NCBI GenBank assembly: GCA_022376925.1
Contig: JAIOJX010000004.1
Coordinates: 4,588,001-4,652,000, forward strand
Length of the DNA: 64,000 nucleotides
Reading direction: 5' to 3'
DNA from: Tragulus kanchil
Taxonomy: Eukaryota; Chordata; Mammalia; Artiodactyla; Tragulidae
The translations under genes were made by a program, and so were the position numbers. This document shows, one piece after another, positions 46,488 to 58,672 of the stretch (the first letter of the stretch is position 1; each line of letters opens with the position of its first letter). Under the pieces are notes generated by a model that searched no databases, had not been told where the DNA came from, and saw only the letters and a program-made list of their open reading frames with translations.

Positions 46488-47757
46488 TGTAAAGAGACAT
46501 CTATCCAAGGAAAACAAACGGATGGCCAAAAAACACATGAAAACATGCTCAACGTTGATTATCATTAGAGAAATGCAAATCAAAACTACAGTGAGGGCTT
46601 CCCCTGGTGGTCCAGTGGGTAAGGACACCGCCTTGCAGTGCAAGGGGCACCGGTTCGATCCCTGGCCTGGGAAGATCCCATGTGCCGCAGAGCGGCTGGA
46701 CTGATGTGTCCAATCACCAAGCTGGAGCTCTGGAGCGCGAGCGCCCAGAGCCAGTGCTCTACAACGACAGACGCCACCGCGATGGGAGGCCCACAGGAGC
46801 CAAAGAACAAAGATGGATGAAAATAGAGAAATGAAAGACCAATAGAAGTGGCCCGCCCGCTCCCCTCCCTCCCCAGCCCGACCCCTGCCCAAAATAAATA
46901 AATAAATATATCTTTAAAAAAAAAAAAAAAACTACAATGAGATATCACCTCACACCAGTCAGAATGGCCATCATCAAAAAAGCTAAAGACAATAAATGCT
47001 GGAGAGGGTGCGGAGAAAAGGGAACACTCTTCCATTGTTGGTGGGAATGTTAATTGATGCAACCACTATGGAAGACAGTATGGAGATTCCTCAAAAAGTT
47101 AAGAATAGAAGGACCATTTGGCCCAGCAACACCACTATTAGGCTTATACCTTGATGAAATCAAATCTGAAAGAGACACCTGTACCCCAGTGTTCACTGCA
47201 GCACTCTATACAATAGCTAGATCATGGAAGCAACCTAAATGTCTTATCAACAAATGAATGGATAAAGAAGCTCTGGTGCATACATACAATGGAATATTTC
47301 TCAGCCACAAAAAGAAATGCAGAAGATTCAGTCTTAATGAGATGGGTGAATTTAGAACCTATTATACACAGTGAAGTAAGTCAAAAAAGGGGGGACAGAT
47401 ACAGTATACTAACACATATATATGGCATCTAGTAAGTTTGTACTGATAAATATACACGCAGAGCATCAATGGAAAAATAGTCATAGAGAACAGACTTATG
47501 GACATTGGGGAGAGGGAAAAATGGGTGAGAGATATGGAAAGAGCAACATGCAACCCTATACTGTCTTATGTAAAAGAGATATCTACTGTCAATGTGCTGT
47601 GGGCCTATGGGATCGTACATGGGGGCTATGTGACAGCCTGGAGGGGTGGGATGGGGGGAATGTGATATACATATGACTAATCTGGAATCATACATATCTG
47701 TAAACAAAACCCTGTAAAATCAAAAAAGCAAAATAAAAAAACTTGTGATTGTGGGGG
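46488..47757 (+). mobile_element. Older L1 3' part, plus strand, hosting a SINE
   Basis: Encodes a degraded ORF2 C-terminus ('[20 protein letters not shown]' at 47054-47257) and a 3' UTR ending 'aagcaaaataaaaaaac'. It is split by the SINE at 46595-46930. More diverged than the neighbouring full-length L1. Confidence 0.85.
46582..46941 (+). mobile_element. Full-length long-tailed CHR SINE with target-site duplication
   Basis: The body is 46595-46930, with 'aaaactaca(g/a)tgag' on both sides (46582 and 46928). It has an intact tRNA-Glu-like head with B box 'ggttcgatccctgg', the distinctive tail, 'aaataaataaataaatat' and poly(A). Confidence 0.93.
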
Positions 47758-48285
47758 AAAAAAAAGTACAGTAGACCACAAATTCTCCTTTTTCCTCTCC
47801 ATGCAACAGGCTCTGGAGCAGCAGGAAACATAGAACCCCTAGCTGTTTCTTAGTGAATGGGAAAAAAGAGCAAAGTAGAGAGGGTTAAGTTCTTAGAAGA
47901 CCTAAGAACTTAGCACCGAAGAATGTACGTTTTATCAAGCTTGGAAAAAAAAATCCCCACATATCCTCAGGTAGCACACACTCTCCCACCAGTGGAAGTG
48001 AACAGAATTCAAACTGAGAGACAGAAAAATTGATGCATGTCCTGAGTCAATTTTGCTCATTCTGCAGAAGAAAGCCCCTCTGTGAAAGTGGCAATGAGAC
48101 TGTTTTCAAGAAAACAGTGTTTTTGGAATGCTAGAGAAACTAAGCCCATCCAGTGTACACAGAGCTGGATGAGCCTGCAAGTGTCAGCTATCTGGGAGAT
48201 ACGCTGAGATGGCTCAGGAGATGAATGCAGCAAGACCAAGGAACAAACCAAGGATTGTCTGAGTCTATGGGATTCTCTGGTCTCA
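47758..48285. other. Unique sequence
   Basis: No gene or repeat recognised. Confidence 0.35.
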
Positions 48286-48287
48286 AA

Positions 48288-48588
48288 AAAGCACCTTTGG
48301 GCTTCCCTGGTGGTCCAGTGGGTAAGGACACCGCCTTGCAGTTCAAAGGGCGCTGGTTCGATCCCTGGCCTGGGAAGATCCCACGTGCCGCGGAGCAGCT
48401 GGATGGATGTGTCCAATTACCGAGATGGAGCTCTGGAGTGCATGCGCCCAAAGCTTGTGCTCTGCGACAACAGAGGCCACTGTGATGGGAGGCCCACACG
48501 GGCCAAAGAACAAAGATGGATGAAAATAGCTAAATGAAAGACCAATAGATGTGGCCCGCCCACCTCTCCCCCTCCCCAAAAGCACCTT
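48288..48588 (+). mobile_element. Long-tailed CHR SINE
   Basis: The body is 48299-48577, with 'aaagcaccttt' at 48288 and 48578. The tail is C-rich and almost without poly(A). This copy has 'cacacgggccaaagaac' in place of 'cacaggagccaaagaac', as do a few others, so at least two subtypes exist. Confidence 0.9.
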
Positions 48589-48849
48589 TTCAACTCAATG
48601 AATTCTCCTGCTAAGTGGAGATCTTATGGAAGTCCCATTCTACAATGCTTGACCTGATGCTGTCGTGGCAGGGCAAAGGGACTACACGGCCTACAGAGAT
48701 GGGATGATTCAGGGGCTGCACACAGCATCGACAGAACAATGACAAGGCTGGGGAAAGGCTGGGGAATGAGTGGGAAGGGAGGAAAAATAACTCGACTAGT
48801 GGGAAAGAAAGGGAATGTTTTCCTCATCACTCACCGTTGACACTCCCTG

Positions 48850-51163
48850 CCCTGCCAAACAACACACACACACCCTGACCTGAGTGTCTCAGACACCACG
48901 GAGTATTCCTCAGAGCCCAGAGTTACTGTATCACAGAATGGGATTTCGATTTCTTAGAAGGAAATAAGCATCTTTCCCTCTCTAGGTTAAGTGGAAAGCA
49001 TCAAATTTCTACGTACTTCATTTTATCAGGTTCCAAATTTACATTCTAATATAACTCTTAATGTGATCATCACACTAAAATTATAAGTATAAAAACTACA
49101 CAACAGTTTCACCTGGAAAAGTACTGTCTAGCAGTATGCACAGAGACTACATATTGCCATATTGATAGGCACATAAATGAAACTGGTAAGAATTGTTCAA
49201 ATGCCAACTTTAAAACTGTCAGAGAAGGGGAACTGTGACGTGAATGGGTCTTAAGCACCCTGAAATCTAGTGCTAGTACCTAGGCTGGGCCACAGTCAAA
49301 TAGGGTGGCAGCTGGCCGGGCTGAAGGCACAGTAACTCCTCCTAGGGTTTCCAGTGGGTGGTCACAGAGATGGTCACTCTTTGCACACAGATGTAACTGT
49401 CATGTTATTTTTCAGGTTCTTGCCCTTTATTCCATCCAACTCAGTGGTGGTATCTGCCAGGTGATCAGAGAAAGACTAAGCGTTTTGGGGGGGCTGCCCT
49501 GCCTTCCCTGTGGAGCTGATGTGCACTTCCTGCATGAATTTCTCATGGACTTTCACACTGGAAAATGGCAGGCCCTTCTATGGATCAATGATATACTTGG
49601 TGCTCTCATGAAGCTGAGGGAGAGGCAGAGGTTCCAGAGTTTAAAGCTCTCAGTGAGATGAGTTATCAGGTTGCCAACAGGCACACGGCCCATGCACATG
49701 GCATGGCTGCCGTGGCCACATGATTCTTGCTGGGCTGGCTTGGCCACTTGGAGGCTCAGTTCATGCTGCTCCTGCTGTCTCCTCACCACCAAGGGACCCC
49801 TTGTTGCTTCCCCGTGGTGCCTAGAGGAGGTGAACTGGCCCATCCTACTTCAAGATGTGGTATCTCTGGCCTCCAAGAGACTGCAGCTGGAGCCCCAGCC
49901 CTGACTTTTTCTCCAGTGCAGGTATCTGTGGGCTGTACCCAGAAGCCAAGTTCATTTCAACCTGCTCAGCTTGGCAGGCAGATTCTTATCTGTGTCAACC
50001 ACTAGTGCCCTGCCCAAACAACACACACACACCCTGACCTGAGTGTCTCAGACACCACGGAGTATTCCTCAGAGCCCAGAGTTACTGTATCACAGAATGG
50101 GATTTCGATTTCTTAGAAGGAAATAAGCATCTTTCCCTCTCTAGGTTAAGTGGAAAGCATCAAATTTCTACGTCTTCATTTTATCAGGTTCCAAATTTAC
50201 ATTCTAATATAACTCTTAATGTGATCATCACACTAAAATTATAAGTATAAAAACTACACAACAGTTTCACCTGGAAAAGTACTGTCTAGCAGTATGCACA
50301 GAGACTACATATTGCCATATTGATAGGCACATAAATGAAACTGGTAAGAATTGTTCAAATGCCAACTTTAAAACTGTCAGAGAAGGGGAACTGTGACGTG
50401 AATGGGTCTTAAGCACCCTGAAATCTAGTGCTAGTACCTAGGCTGGGCCACAGTCAAATAGGGTGGCAGCTGGCCGGGCTGAAGGCACAGTAACTCCTCC
50501 TAGGGTTTCCAGTGGGTGGTCACAGAGATGGTCACTCTTTGCACACAGATGTAACTGTCATGTTATTTTTCAGGTTCTTGCCCTTTATTCCATCCAACTC
50601 AGTGGTGGTATCTGCCAGGTGATCAGAGAAAGACTAAGCGTTTTGGGGGGGCTGCCCTGCCTTCCCTGTGGAGCTGATGTGCACTTCCTGCATGAATTTC
50701 TCATGGACTTTCACACTGGAAAATGGCAGGCCCTTCTATGGATCAATGATATACTTGGTGCTCTCATGAAGCTGAGGAGAGGCAGAGGTTCCAGAGTTTA
50801 AAGCTCTCAGTGAGATGAGTTATCAGGTTGCCAACAGGCACACGGCCCATGCACATGGCATGGCTGCCGTGGCCACATGATTCTTGCTGGGCTGGCTTGG
50901 CCACTTGGAGGCTCAGTTCATGCTGCTCCTGCTGTCTCCTCACCACCAAGGGACCCCTTGTTGCTTCCCCGTGGTGCCTAGAGGAGGTGAACTGGCCCAT
51001 CCTACTTCAAGATGTGGTATCTCTGGCCTCCAAGAGACTGCAGCTGGAGCCCCAGCCCTGACTTTTTTCTCCAGTGCAGGTATCTGTGGGCTGTACCCAG
51101 AGAAGCCAAGTTCATTTCAACCTGCTCAGCTTGGCAGGCAGATTCTTATCTGTGTCAACCAGT
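48850..51163. repeat. Tandem duplication 11 (1159-bp unit) in unique DNA
   Basis: Bases 48850-50008 recur at 50009-51163. Differences are one- to two-base indels: 'ctacgtacttc' versus 'ctacgtcttc', 'gagggagagg' versus 'gaggagagg', T5 versus T6 at 49907/51062, and 'cagaagcc' versus 'cagagaagcc'. Indel-only differences look like consensus errors. Confidence 0.94.
49240..49990. other. Unassigned unique sequence (also 50400-51150)
   Basis: Bases 49415-49660 hold an open stretch after 'gttatttttcag' that encodes 'VLALYSIQLSGGICQVIRER'. I recognise no protein, and the frames are short on both strands. Treated as non-coding. Confidence 0.3.
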
Positions 51164-51372
51164 TATTCGATCCCCTTTCCTCATAGACATCATTGAGGAC
51201 AGGAGCATTCTTTCTGGGTTTCAGGCAGCTGATGAGAGATGGCTTCCAGTACAAAACCACTTGTGATGAGAGGGACACGGGTCTCTTTTTCTTCTTCTCC
51301 TTCCACACTGAACAGACACCCACCGTGTCTGCCCACTCACCGTGAATTGCAAGCTTTCAGCCAACACCATCA

Positions 51373-51712
51373 AGAGTGCTCGGCCGGGGCTTCCCTGGTG
51401 GTCCAGTGGGTAAGGACACTGCCTTGCAGTGCAAGGGGTGCCTGTTCGATCCCTGGCTTGGGAAGATCCCACGTGCCGTGGGGGGGCTGGACCGATGTGT
51501 CCAATTACTGAGCCAGAGCTCTGGAGTGCGTGCGGCAGAGCCAGCGCTCTGCGACAACAGAGGCCACCGCGATGGGAGGCCCACGTGGGCCAAGGAACAA
51601 AGATGAATGAAAATAGATAAATGAAAGACCAATAGAAGTGACCCACCCACCCTTCTCCCTCCCCAACCCACCCCCCCTGCAAAAGATAAAAAAAAAAGAG
51701 TGCTCGGCCGGG
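51373..51712 (+). mobile_element. Long-tailed CHR SINE with 16-bp target-site duplication
   Basis: The repeat 'agagtgctcggccggg' stands at 51373 and 51697. The body lies between, ending in 'gataaaaaaaaa'. It belongs to the 'cacgtgggccaaggaac' subtype. Confidence 0.92.
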
Positions 51713-52110
51713 TTAACTCAGGAAAGTCTGAAACTGTGAACACAGGACACAGCCTCTGGCTTTTGTTTTTGTAGTCACATGGGATCCCAGAAACCTGGAC
51801 AAGAAACCTCTGACATAAACCAAATGAAGGAGATTGAGTTTCCGCATAAGTGGAAGTTCCAAAAAGGAGGAAATATCCAACAAATACAGATATCAGAACA
51901 GGTTTTCCAAATAATATACTTTGTGATTAATTATGAAGATCATTTTCCAAGAGATACACAATCTCAGAACACTCTGAAATATTATTTGAAAATACAAAAT
52001 AGGTTGGATCTTTCAAAGTCTGTTCTCTTAGTGCAATAAATTTCATTTCTAATGATATATTTTTTAAATTTACAATATGATTTTCTTTGTTGTCTTATTT
52101 CTTTCCTTAT
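51713..52110. other. Unique AT-rich sequence
   Basis: An open frame of 86 codons (51779-52039) has no recognisable product; I would not call it a gene. Confidence 0.35.
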
Positions 52111-52119
52111 GGTATAAGT

Positions 52120-52256
52120 TTTGTTTGTTTTTTGTTTTTTTTTGGTCCCACTGTGCAGCATGTAGGATCTTACTTCCCTGACTGGGACCAAAACTTATCC
52201 CCCTGTAGTGGAAGCCTGGAGTCCTAACCATGGGGAAGCCAGGACTACCCCTCCTT
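52120..52256 (-). mobile_element. CHR-type SINE fragment, minus strand
   Basis: A T-rich start, then 'ctgtgcagcatgtaggatct' and 'cctaaccatggggaagcc', the complement of a worn CHR head. Confidence 0.7.
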
Positions 52257-52290
52257 GTGGTATAATTAGCACTTAGTGAAGTGCAGAGTT

Positions 52291-52645
52291 TTAAAGTGTA
52301 TTGCTTGGGCTTCCCCTGGTGGTCTAGTGGATAAGGACAGCACCTTGCAGTGCAAGGGGCGCCGGTTCGATCCCTGGCCTGGGAAGATCCCACGTGCCGC
52401 GGAGCGGCTGGACTGATGTGTCCAATCACCGAGCTGGAACTCTGGAGCGCATGCACCCAGAGCCGGTGCTCTGTGACAACAGACGCCACTGCGATGGGAG
52501 GCCCGCAGGAGCCAAAGAACAAAGACAGATGAAAAATAGAGAAATGAAAGACCAATAGAAGTGGCCCGCCCGCTCCCCTCCCTCCCCAGCCCGACCCTTG
52601 CCCAAAATAAATAAATAAATAAATAAATCTTAAAGTGTGTTGCTT
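52291..52645 (+). mobile_element. Long-tailed CHR SINE with target-site duplication
   Basis: The body is 52307-52630. The repeat is 'taaagtgtattgctt' at 52292 versus 'taaagtgtgttgctt' at 52631. The end carries 'aaataaataaataaataa'. Confidence 0.92.
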
Positions 52646-53290
52646 AATGAGTTTTATGAAATGCATATCCATATCAGAATTCAGGGCATTTCCATCAAAT
52701 GAGAAATTTCCTTTATGCTCCCTCCCAGCTAAACCACTCACTGAGGCAAACACTGATTTCTTACACCACGGATTAATTTTACCTATTTCAGAACATTATA
52801 TAAATGAGGTGATCTAGATTTTACTAACATTAGGCAATAACAAACTATCTTGATGCTGTAACTACAGAAAATCTTGAAATTATGTAGTAAGTTCTCTAAA
52901 CTTATACTTCCTTTTCAAGAATTTTTTAGGCTATTTTAGTCTTTGTGCATTTCCATATGAATTTTAGAATCAGTCTGCCAAATTCTACCAAAAAAAAAAA
53001 AAAAAAGCTGCCTGCTAAGATATTAGCAGGGAATACTAGACCAATTTAGAGAAAACTGATATAACCATATTGAGTTATCCAACCAACAAACTTGATATAT
53101 TTCTCCATTATTTTTATCCTTTTTATTTCTCTCAGCAATGTTTTATAGACTTCAGTGTATAGGCATAATATTACACACATTTTATTAAATATATCCATAT
53201 TCCATATTTCTAATGCTACTGTGTAAGTACTGTTTTTCAAATTTCAATATGATTGAATGTTTTTAAGTGTGTGGCTATACATCTGACTTT
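52646..53290 (-). mobile_element. Old L1, minus strand
   Basis: 'tgcatttccatatgaatttt' and 'agtctgccaaattctacc' are the complement of a conserved part of L1 ORF2. It continues at 54810-55240 and 56660-56980, separated by SINEs and duplications. Bases 53800-54450 repeat it through duplication 12. Confidence 0.75.
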
Positions 53291-53486
53291 TTTAAAATTT
53301 TTAAAAAATTTATTTATTATGCTTGTCTCTTCTAGGTTTTCACAGCTCCACAGGCTCTTCTCTAGTTGCAGGGAGTGGGGCTACTCTCTAGTTGAGGTGA
53401 GCAGGCTTCTTGTTGCACCCGTGAGGCTCTTCTTTCTGTCTGTCCCCTCCTGTGGTATAATTAGCACTTAGTGAAGGCTTTAAGTG

Positions 53487-53791
53487 GGGGATAAGGACAC
53501 CGCCTTGCAGTGCAAGGGGCGCCGGTTCGATCCCTGGCCTGGGAAGATCCCACGTGCCGCGGAGCGGCTGGACTGATGTGTCCAATCACCGAGCTGGAAC
53601 TCTGGAGCGCATGCACCCAGAGCCGGTGCTCTGTGACAACAGACGCCACTGCGATGGGAGGCCCGCAGGAGCCAAAGAACAAAGACAGATGAAAAATAGA
53701 GAAATGAAAGACCAATAGAAGTGGCCCGCCCGCTCCCCTCCCTCCCCAGCCCGACCCTTGCCCAAAATAAATAAATAAATAAATAAATCTT
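53487..53791 (+). mobile_element. Long-tailed CHR SINE lacking its head start (duplication copy)
   Basis: This is the second copy of 52307-52630 without the first 20-35 bases, preceded by 'ggctttaagtgggg'. Confidence 0.88.
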
Positions 53792-54499
53792 AAAGTGTGT
53801 TGCTTAATGAGTTTTATGAAATGCATATCCATATCAGAATTCAGGGCATTTCCATCAAATGAGAAATTTCCTTTATGCTCCCTCCCAGCTAAACCACTCA
53901 CTGAGGCAAACACTGATTTCTTACACCACGGATTAATTTTACCTATTTCAGAACATTATATAAATGAGGTGATCTAGATTTTACTAACATTAGGCAATAA
54001 CAAACTATCTTGATGCTGTAACTACAGAAAATCTTGAAATTATGTAGTAAGTTCTCTAAACTTATACTTCCTTTTCAAGAATTTTTTAGGCTATTTTAGT
54101 CTTTGTGCATTTCCATATGAATTTTAGAATCAGTCTGCCAAATTCTACCAAAAAAAAAAAAAAAAAGCTGCCTGCTAAGATATTAGCAGGGAATACTAGA
54201 CCAATTTAGAGAAAACTGATATAACCATATTGAGTTATCCAACCAACAAACTTGATATATTTCTCCATTATTTTTATCCTTTTTATTTCTCTCAGCAATG
54301 TTTTATAGACTTCAGTGTATAGGCATAATATTACACACATTTTATTAAATATATCCATATTCCATATTTCTAATGCTACTGTGTAAGTACTGTTTTTCAA
54401 ATTTCAATATGATTGAATGTTTTTAAGTGTGTGGCTATACATCTGACTTTTTTAAAATTTTTAAAAAATTTATTTATTATGCTTGTCTCTTCTAGGTTT

Positions 54500-54808
54500 T
54501 CACAGCTCCCACAGGCTCTTCTCTAGTTGCAGGGAGTGGGGGCTACTCTCTAGTTGAGGTGAGCAGGCTTCTTGTTGCAGTGACTCCTCTTGTTGTGGAA
54601 CTCGGGCTCTAGGATACACAGGCTTCAATAGTTTTGGCACATGGGCTCAATAGTTGCAGTTCTGAGACTCTAGAGCACAGGCTCATTAGTTGTGGCTCAC
54701 GGGCTTAGTTGCTCCACAGCTTGTGGGATCTTCCCGGATCAGGGATCGAACATGTGTCTCCTGCATTGGCAGGCGAACTCTTTACCACTGAGCTACCAGG
54801 AAAGCCCA
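54500..54808 (-). mobile_element. CHR-2-type SINE, minus strand
   Basis: 'gttgctccacagcttgtggg', 'ggatcagggatcgaacatgt' and 'gaactctttaccactgagct' form a near-complete complement. Bases 55613-55921 are the duplicate, and 53340-53420 is a partial copy. Confidence 0.85.
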
Positions 54809-54811
54809 CAC

Positions 54812-55260
54812 ACTTGATTTTTTGTATTTTGATCTTGTATACGATGTTCTTGCTAAACTTGTTAAGTTTTAATGGCTCTTTTTGTCGATTACCTAGGATT
54901 TTCTACATAGATAAGCATGTCATGTATGAATAAGGAGAATTTAACTTCTTTCTCAAACAGGATGTCATTTCACTTTCTTGGCTGGCTAGGGCCTCTGGTG
55001 CATTACTGAAGCAAAGTAATGGAAGAAATCATCTTCTCTCCTTATTCTTGATGCTAGAGTGAAAATGATCTATCTGGTCCCATTAAGTATGATGCTAGCT
55101 CCTGTGACTCACAATGCCAGCCTAACAGAATGAGTTAGAAAATATTCCCACAAAAACTCTTTCAGAAAAACTGAAGAGAATTTGAAATAACTGGAATTAT
55201 TTCTTCCTCAAAGTTGGTTTGGTACATATAGCTCACCAGGTAAGCCATTTTTTTGTAGCT
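54812..55260 (-). mobile_element. Old L1 continuation, minus strand
   Basis: 'gatcttgtatacgatgttct' and 'ggctggctagggcctctgg' resemble the complement of L1 ORF2. Repeated at 55925-56375 by duplication 13. Confidence 0.65.
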
Positions 55261-55290
55261 GGCCTGGACTTTTTTTGTAGCTGCTGTTGT

Positions 55291-55548
55291 TTGTAAAAGG
55301 GTTTTTTTGCTTTGTTTTTCATTTCTTGGCCACTTTTATTGGTTTGTTTTTATTTTCACCCATCCTTGTTCTCTGGCCCGCGTGGGCCTCCCATCGCAGT
55401 GGCCTCTCTTGTAGCTGGTGATTGGACACACTGGTCCGGCTGCTCCATGGCACGTGGGATCTTCCCAGGCCAGGGATGGAACCAGAGCCCCTTGCACTGC
55501 AAGGTGGACTCTTTACCCACTGGACCACCAGGGAAGCCCTTGTAAAGG
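55291..55548 (-). mobile_element. Long-tailed CHR SINE variant with internal deletion, minus strand
   Basis: The repeat 'ttgtaaa(a)gg' flanks it. The segment with 'agctctgggcgcatgcgc' is missing; the middle reads 'cctctcttgtagctggtgat'. The duplicate is 56404-56662. Confidence 0.85.
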
Positions 55549-56664
55549 TTTTCCCTTTTAGACTTTTTAAAATTTTTAAAAATTTATTTATTATGCTTGT
55601 CTCTTCTAGGTTTTCACAGCTCCACAGGCTCTTCTCTAGTTGCAGGGAGTGGGGGCTACTCTCTAGTTGAGGTGAGCAGGCTTCTTGTTGCAGTGACTCC
55701 TCTTGTTGTGGAACTCGGGCTCTAGGATACACAGGCTTCAATAGTTTTGGCACATGGGCTCAATAGTTGCAGTTCTGAGACTCTAGAGCACAGGCTCATT
55801 AGTTGTGGCTCACGGGCTTAGTTGCTCCACAGCTTGTGGGATCTTCCCGGATCAGGGATCGAACATGTGTCTCCTGCATTGGCAGGCGAACTCTTTACCA
55901 CTGAGCTACCAGGAAAGCCCACACACTTGATTTTTTGTATTTTGATCTTGTATACGATGTTCTTGCTAAACTTGTTAAGTTTTAATGGCTCTTTTTGTCG
56001 ATTACCTAGGATTTTCTACATAGATAAGCATGTCATGTATGAATAAGGAGAATTTAACTTCTTTCTCAAACAGGATGTCATTTCACTTTCTTGGCTGGCT
56101 AGGGCCTCTGGTGCATTACTGAAGCAAAGTAATGGAAGAAATCATCTTCTCTCCTTATTCTTGATGCTAGAGTGAAAATGATCTATCTGGTCCCATTAAG
56201 TATGATGCTAGCTCCTGTGACTCACAATGCCAGCCTAACAGAATGAGTTAGAAAATATTCCCACAAAAACTCTTTCAGAAAAACTGAAGAGAATTTGAAA
56301 TAACTGGAATTATTTCTTCCTCAAAGTTGGTTTGGTACATATAGCTCACCAGGTAAGCCATTTTTTTGTAGCTGGCCTGGACTTTTTTTGTAGCTGCTGT
56401 TGTTTGTAAAAGGGTTTTTTTGCTTTGTTTTTCATTTCTTGGCCACTTTTATTGGTTTGTTTTTATTTTCACCCATCCTTGTTCTCTGGCCCGCGTGGGC
56501 CTCCCATCGCAGTGGCCTCTCTTGTAGCTGGTGATTGGACACACTGGTCCGGCTGCTCCATGGCACGTGGGATCTTCCCAGGCCAGGGATGGAACCAGCG
56601 CCCCTTGCACTGCAAGGTGGACTCTTTACCCACTGGACCACCAGGGAAGCCCTTGTAAAAGGTT

Positions 56665-56984
56665 CTTAACTACAAATTCAATTCTTTAGTTGATAAATAG
56701 CCATTTGTGTTGTCTGTTTCTTCTGGAGCAAACTCTGGTACTTTTTATCTTTCAAGGAATTTGTCCATTTCATCTAAATTATCAAGTTTACTGGCATTAA
56801 CAGAGTAATTCCTTATTATTATTTGGATATCTGAAAAAACTGTAATGATGTAATTTCTCTCATTTCTGGCTCTGACCCTGTCTTTTCCTTTGTTATCGTA
56901 ATGAGTCTGACTTACATCAATCTTTTCAAAAAGCAATTTTTGTTTTTGTTTCTTTCTATTTCTTCCATTTAATCAATAGAGGGG
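56665..56984 (-). mobile_element. Old L1 continuation, minus strand
   Basis: Minus-strand frame 56745-56936 includes 'NVSASKLDNLDEMDKFLE'-like residues ('SVNASKLDNLDEMDKFLER'), the stretch just before the L1 RT domain. Confidence 0.75.
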
Positions 56985-58083
56985 AAAAAAAAGAATCCAA
57001 ATTGAAAAACAAGAAGCAAAACTGTCACTGTTTGAAGGTGACATAATACTATATCTAGAAAATCCTAAAAATGGTATCAGAAAACTACTAAAGCTCATCA
57101 AAAAATTCAGTAAAATTTCAGGGTACAAAATTTAAATACACAGATATCTGCTGAATATACTAATAACAAAATAACAGAAATTAAACAATTCCATTTACCA
57201 CTGCATCAAAAGGAATAAAATTCCATGAGGATAAACCTACTTAGGGAGGCATAAGAACTATACTCGAAAAACTAAAAAATGTGAATAAAATAAATTGAAG
57301 ATGACACACACAGATGGAAATATATACCATGTTCTTGAATTAGAAGGTATTGTTAAAATGACTATACTACACAAGGCAATCTACAGATTTAATGCAATCT
57401 CTATCAAATTACCAATGGCATTTTTCATAGAACTAGAACAAAATTTTAATTTGTATGGAGACACAGAAGACCCCAAATTTCCTCTTGAAAGAAAAATGAA
57501 AGAAAAAACAGAACTAGAGGAACTAGACTTCCTAACTTCAGATTACATTACAAAGCTATAGTCATCAAAATACTATGGTACTGGCACAATATTAGAAAAA
57601 CAGATCAAGAGAATAGGATAGAAAGCCCAGAAATGAACCCATGCCCACCTCTGGTCAATTCATCTACAGAAAAAGAGGCAAGAATATACAACAGAGAAAA
57701 GACAGCCTCTTCATAAGTGGTGCTGACAGAGCTGGACAGCTATATGTAAAATAATGAAATTAGAACCTTCTCTGACACCGTATCCAAAAATAAACTCAAA
57801 GTAGATGAAAGACCTAAATTTAAGACCTGATATTACATCACTTTTAGAGGAAAACATAGGCAGAACATTTTCTGACATAAACTACAGGAATATCTTTTTT
57901 GATTCATCTCCTAGTGTAATCGAAATAAAAATAAAGAAATTAAGCTCAAAAGTTTTTGCACAACAAAGGAAACCATAAAAAAAGAAAACCCATAAAATTA
58001 GAGAAAATATTTGCAAATGATGGGACCAAAAAGGGATTAATCTTCAAAACTAACAAACAGCTCAGGTGGCTCAATATAGAAAA

Positions 58084-58190
58084 AAAACCATGTCCAATTC
58101 TTTGCGACCCCATGGAAAAGCCATGGAATTCTCCGGGCAAGAATACTGGAGTGGGCAGCTGTTCCTTCTCCAGCGGATCTTTCCAAACAC
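58084..58190 (-). mobile_element. Bov-tA/Bov-A fragment, minus strand
   Basis: 'tccaattctttgcgacccca' and 'gaatactggagtgggcagct' lie inside the old L1. Confidence 0.8.
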
Positions 58191-58375
58191 ATTAATAAAA
58201 AATATGGACAGATTCCTTAACAGACCTTTCTCCAAAGAAGATATACAGATCGCCAAGAGGCACATGAAAAGATGTTCAACATTGCTTTAATTATATTATA
58301 GAGAAATGCAAATCAAAAGTACAATGAGATTTCATCTCACAGCAATCAGAATGACCATCATTAAAAAGTTAACAG

Positions 58376-58672
58376 GGCTTCCCTGGTGGCTCAGTGGTCA
58401 AGAATATGCCTGAGAATGCAGGAGGCATGGGTTCAATCCCTGACCCAGGAAGGTCGCACATGCTGCAGAAGCTATTAAGCCCTAGCTCCACAACTATTGA
58501 AACTGAAGTGCCCTAGAACCCATGCTGCGCAACAAGAGAAGCCAGCTCAATGAGAAGTCTATACGCTACAACTGGAGAGTGGTCCTTGCTCCCCTCAATT
58601 AGAGAAAAGTCCATGCAGCAACGAAAGCCCAGCACAACAAAAAACAAACAGGTTTTTTTTTTTTTAAAGCCT
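58376..58672 (+). mobile_element. CHR-2-type SINE, plus strand
   Basis: 'cttccctggtggctcagtgg', 'gggttcaatccctgacccag' and 'cgaaagcccagcacaac' give a complete classical CHR SINE. It has no long tail, unlike the other family here. Confidence 0.87.

Larger units (their letters stand above)
52256..54579. repeat. Tandem duplication 12 (about 1.16-1.19-kb unit)
   Basis: Bases 52256-53450 recur at 53451-54579. Copy 2 lacks 35 bases of the SINE head (the 'gggcttcccctggtggtcta' part). Elsewhere the copies match base for base over long stretches, including a poly(A) run at 52990 and 54150. Confidence 0.94.
54445..56662. repeat. Tandem duplication 13 (1113-1116-bp unit)
   Basis: Bases 54445-55560 recur at 55561-56662. 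Small indels occur ('agctcccacagg' versus 'agctccacagg'). Bases 53320-53420 share its beginning, so the CHR tail near 'ggctcttctctagttgcagg' is seen three times in all. Confidence 0.94.

Noticed and set aside
49305..49661. 118-codon frame after a splice-like 'tttttcag'
   Set aside because: No recognisable protein, a competing frame on the other strand, and no donor or neighbouring exon identified.
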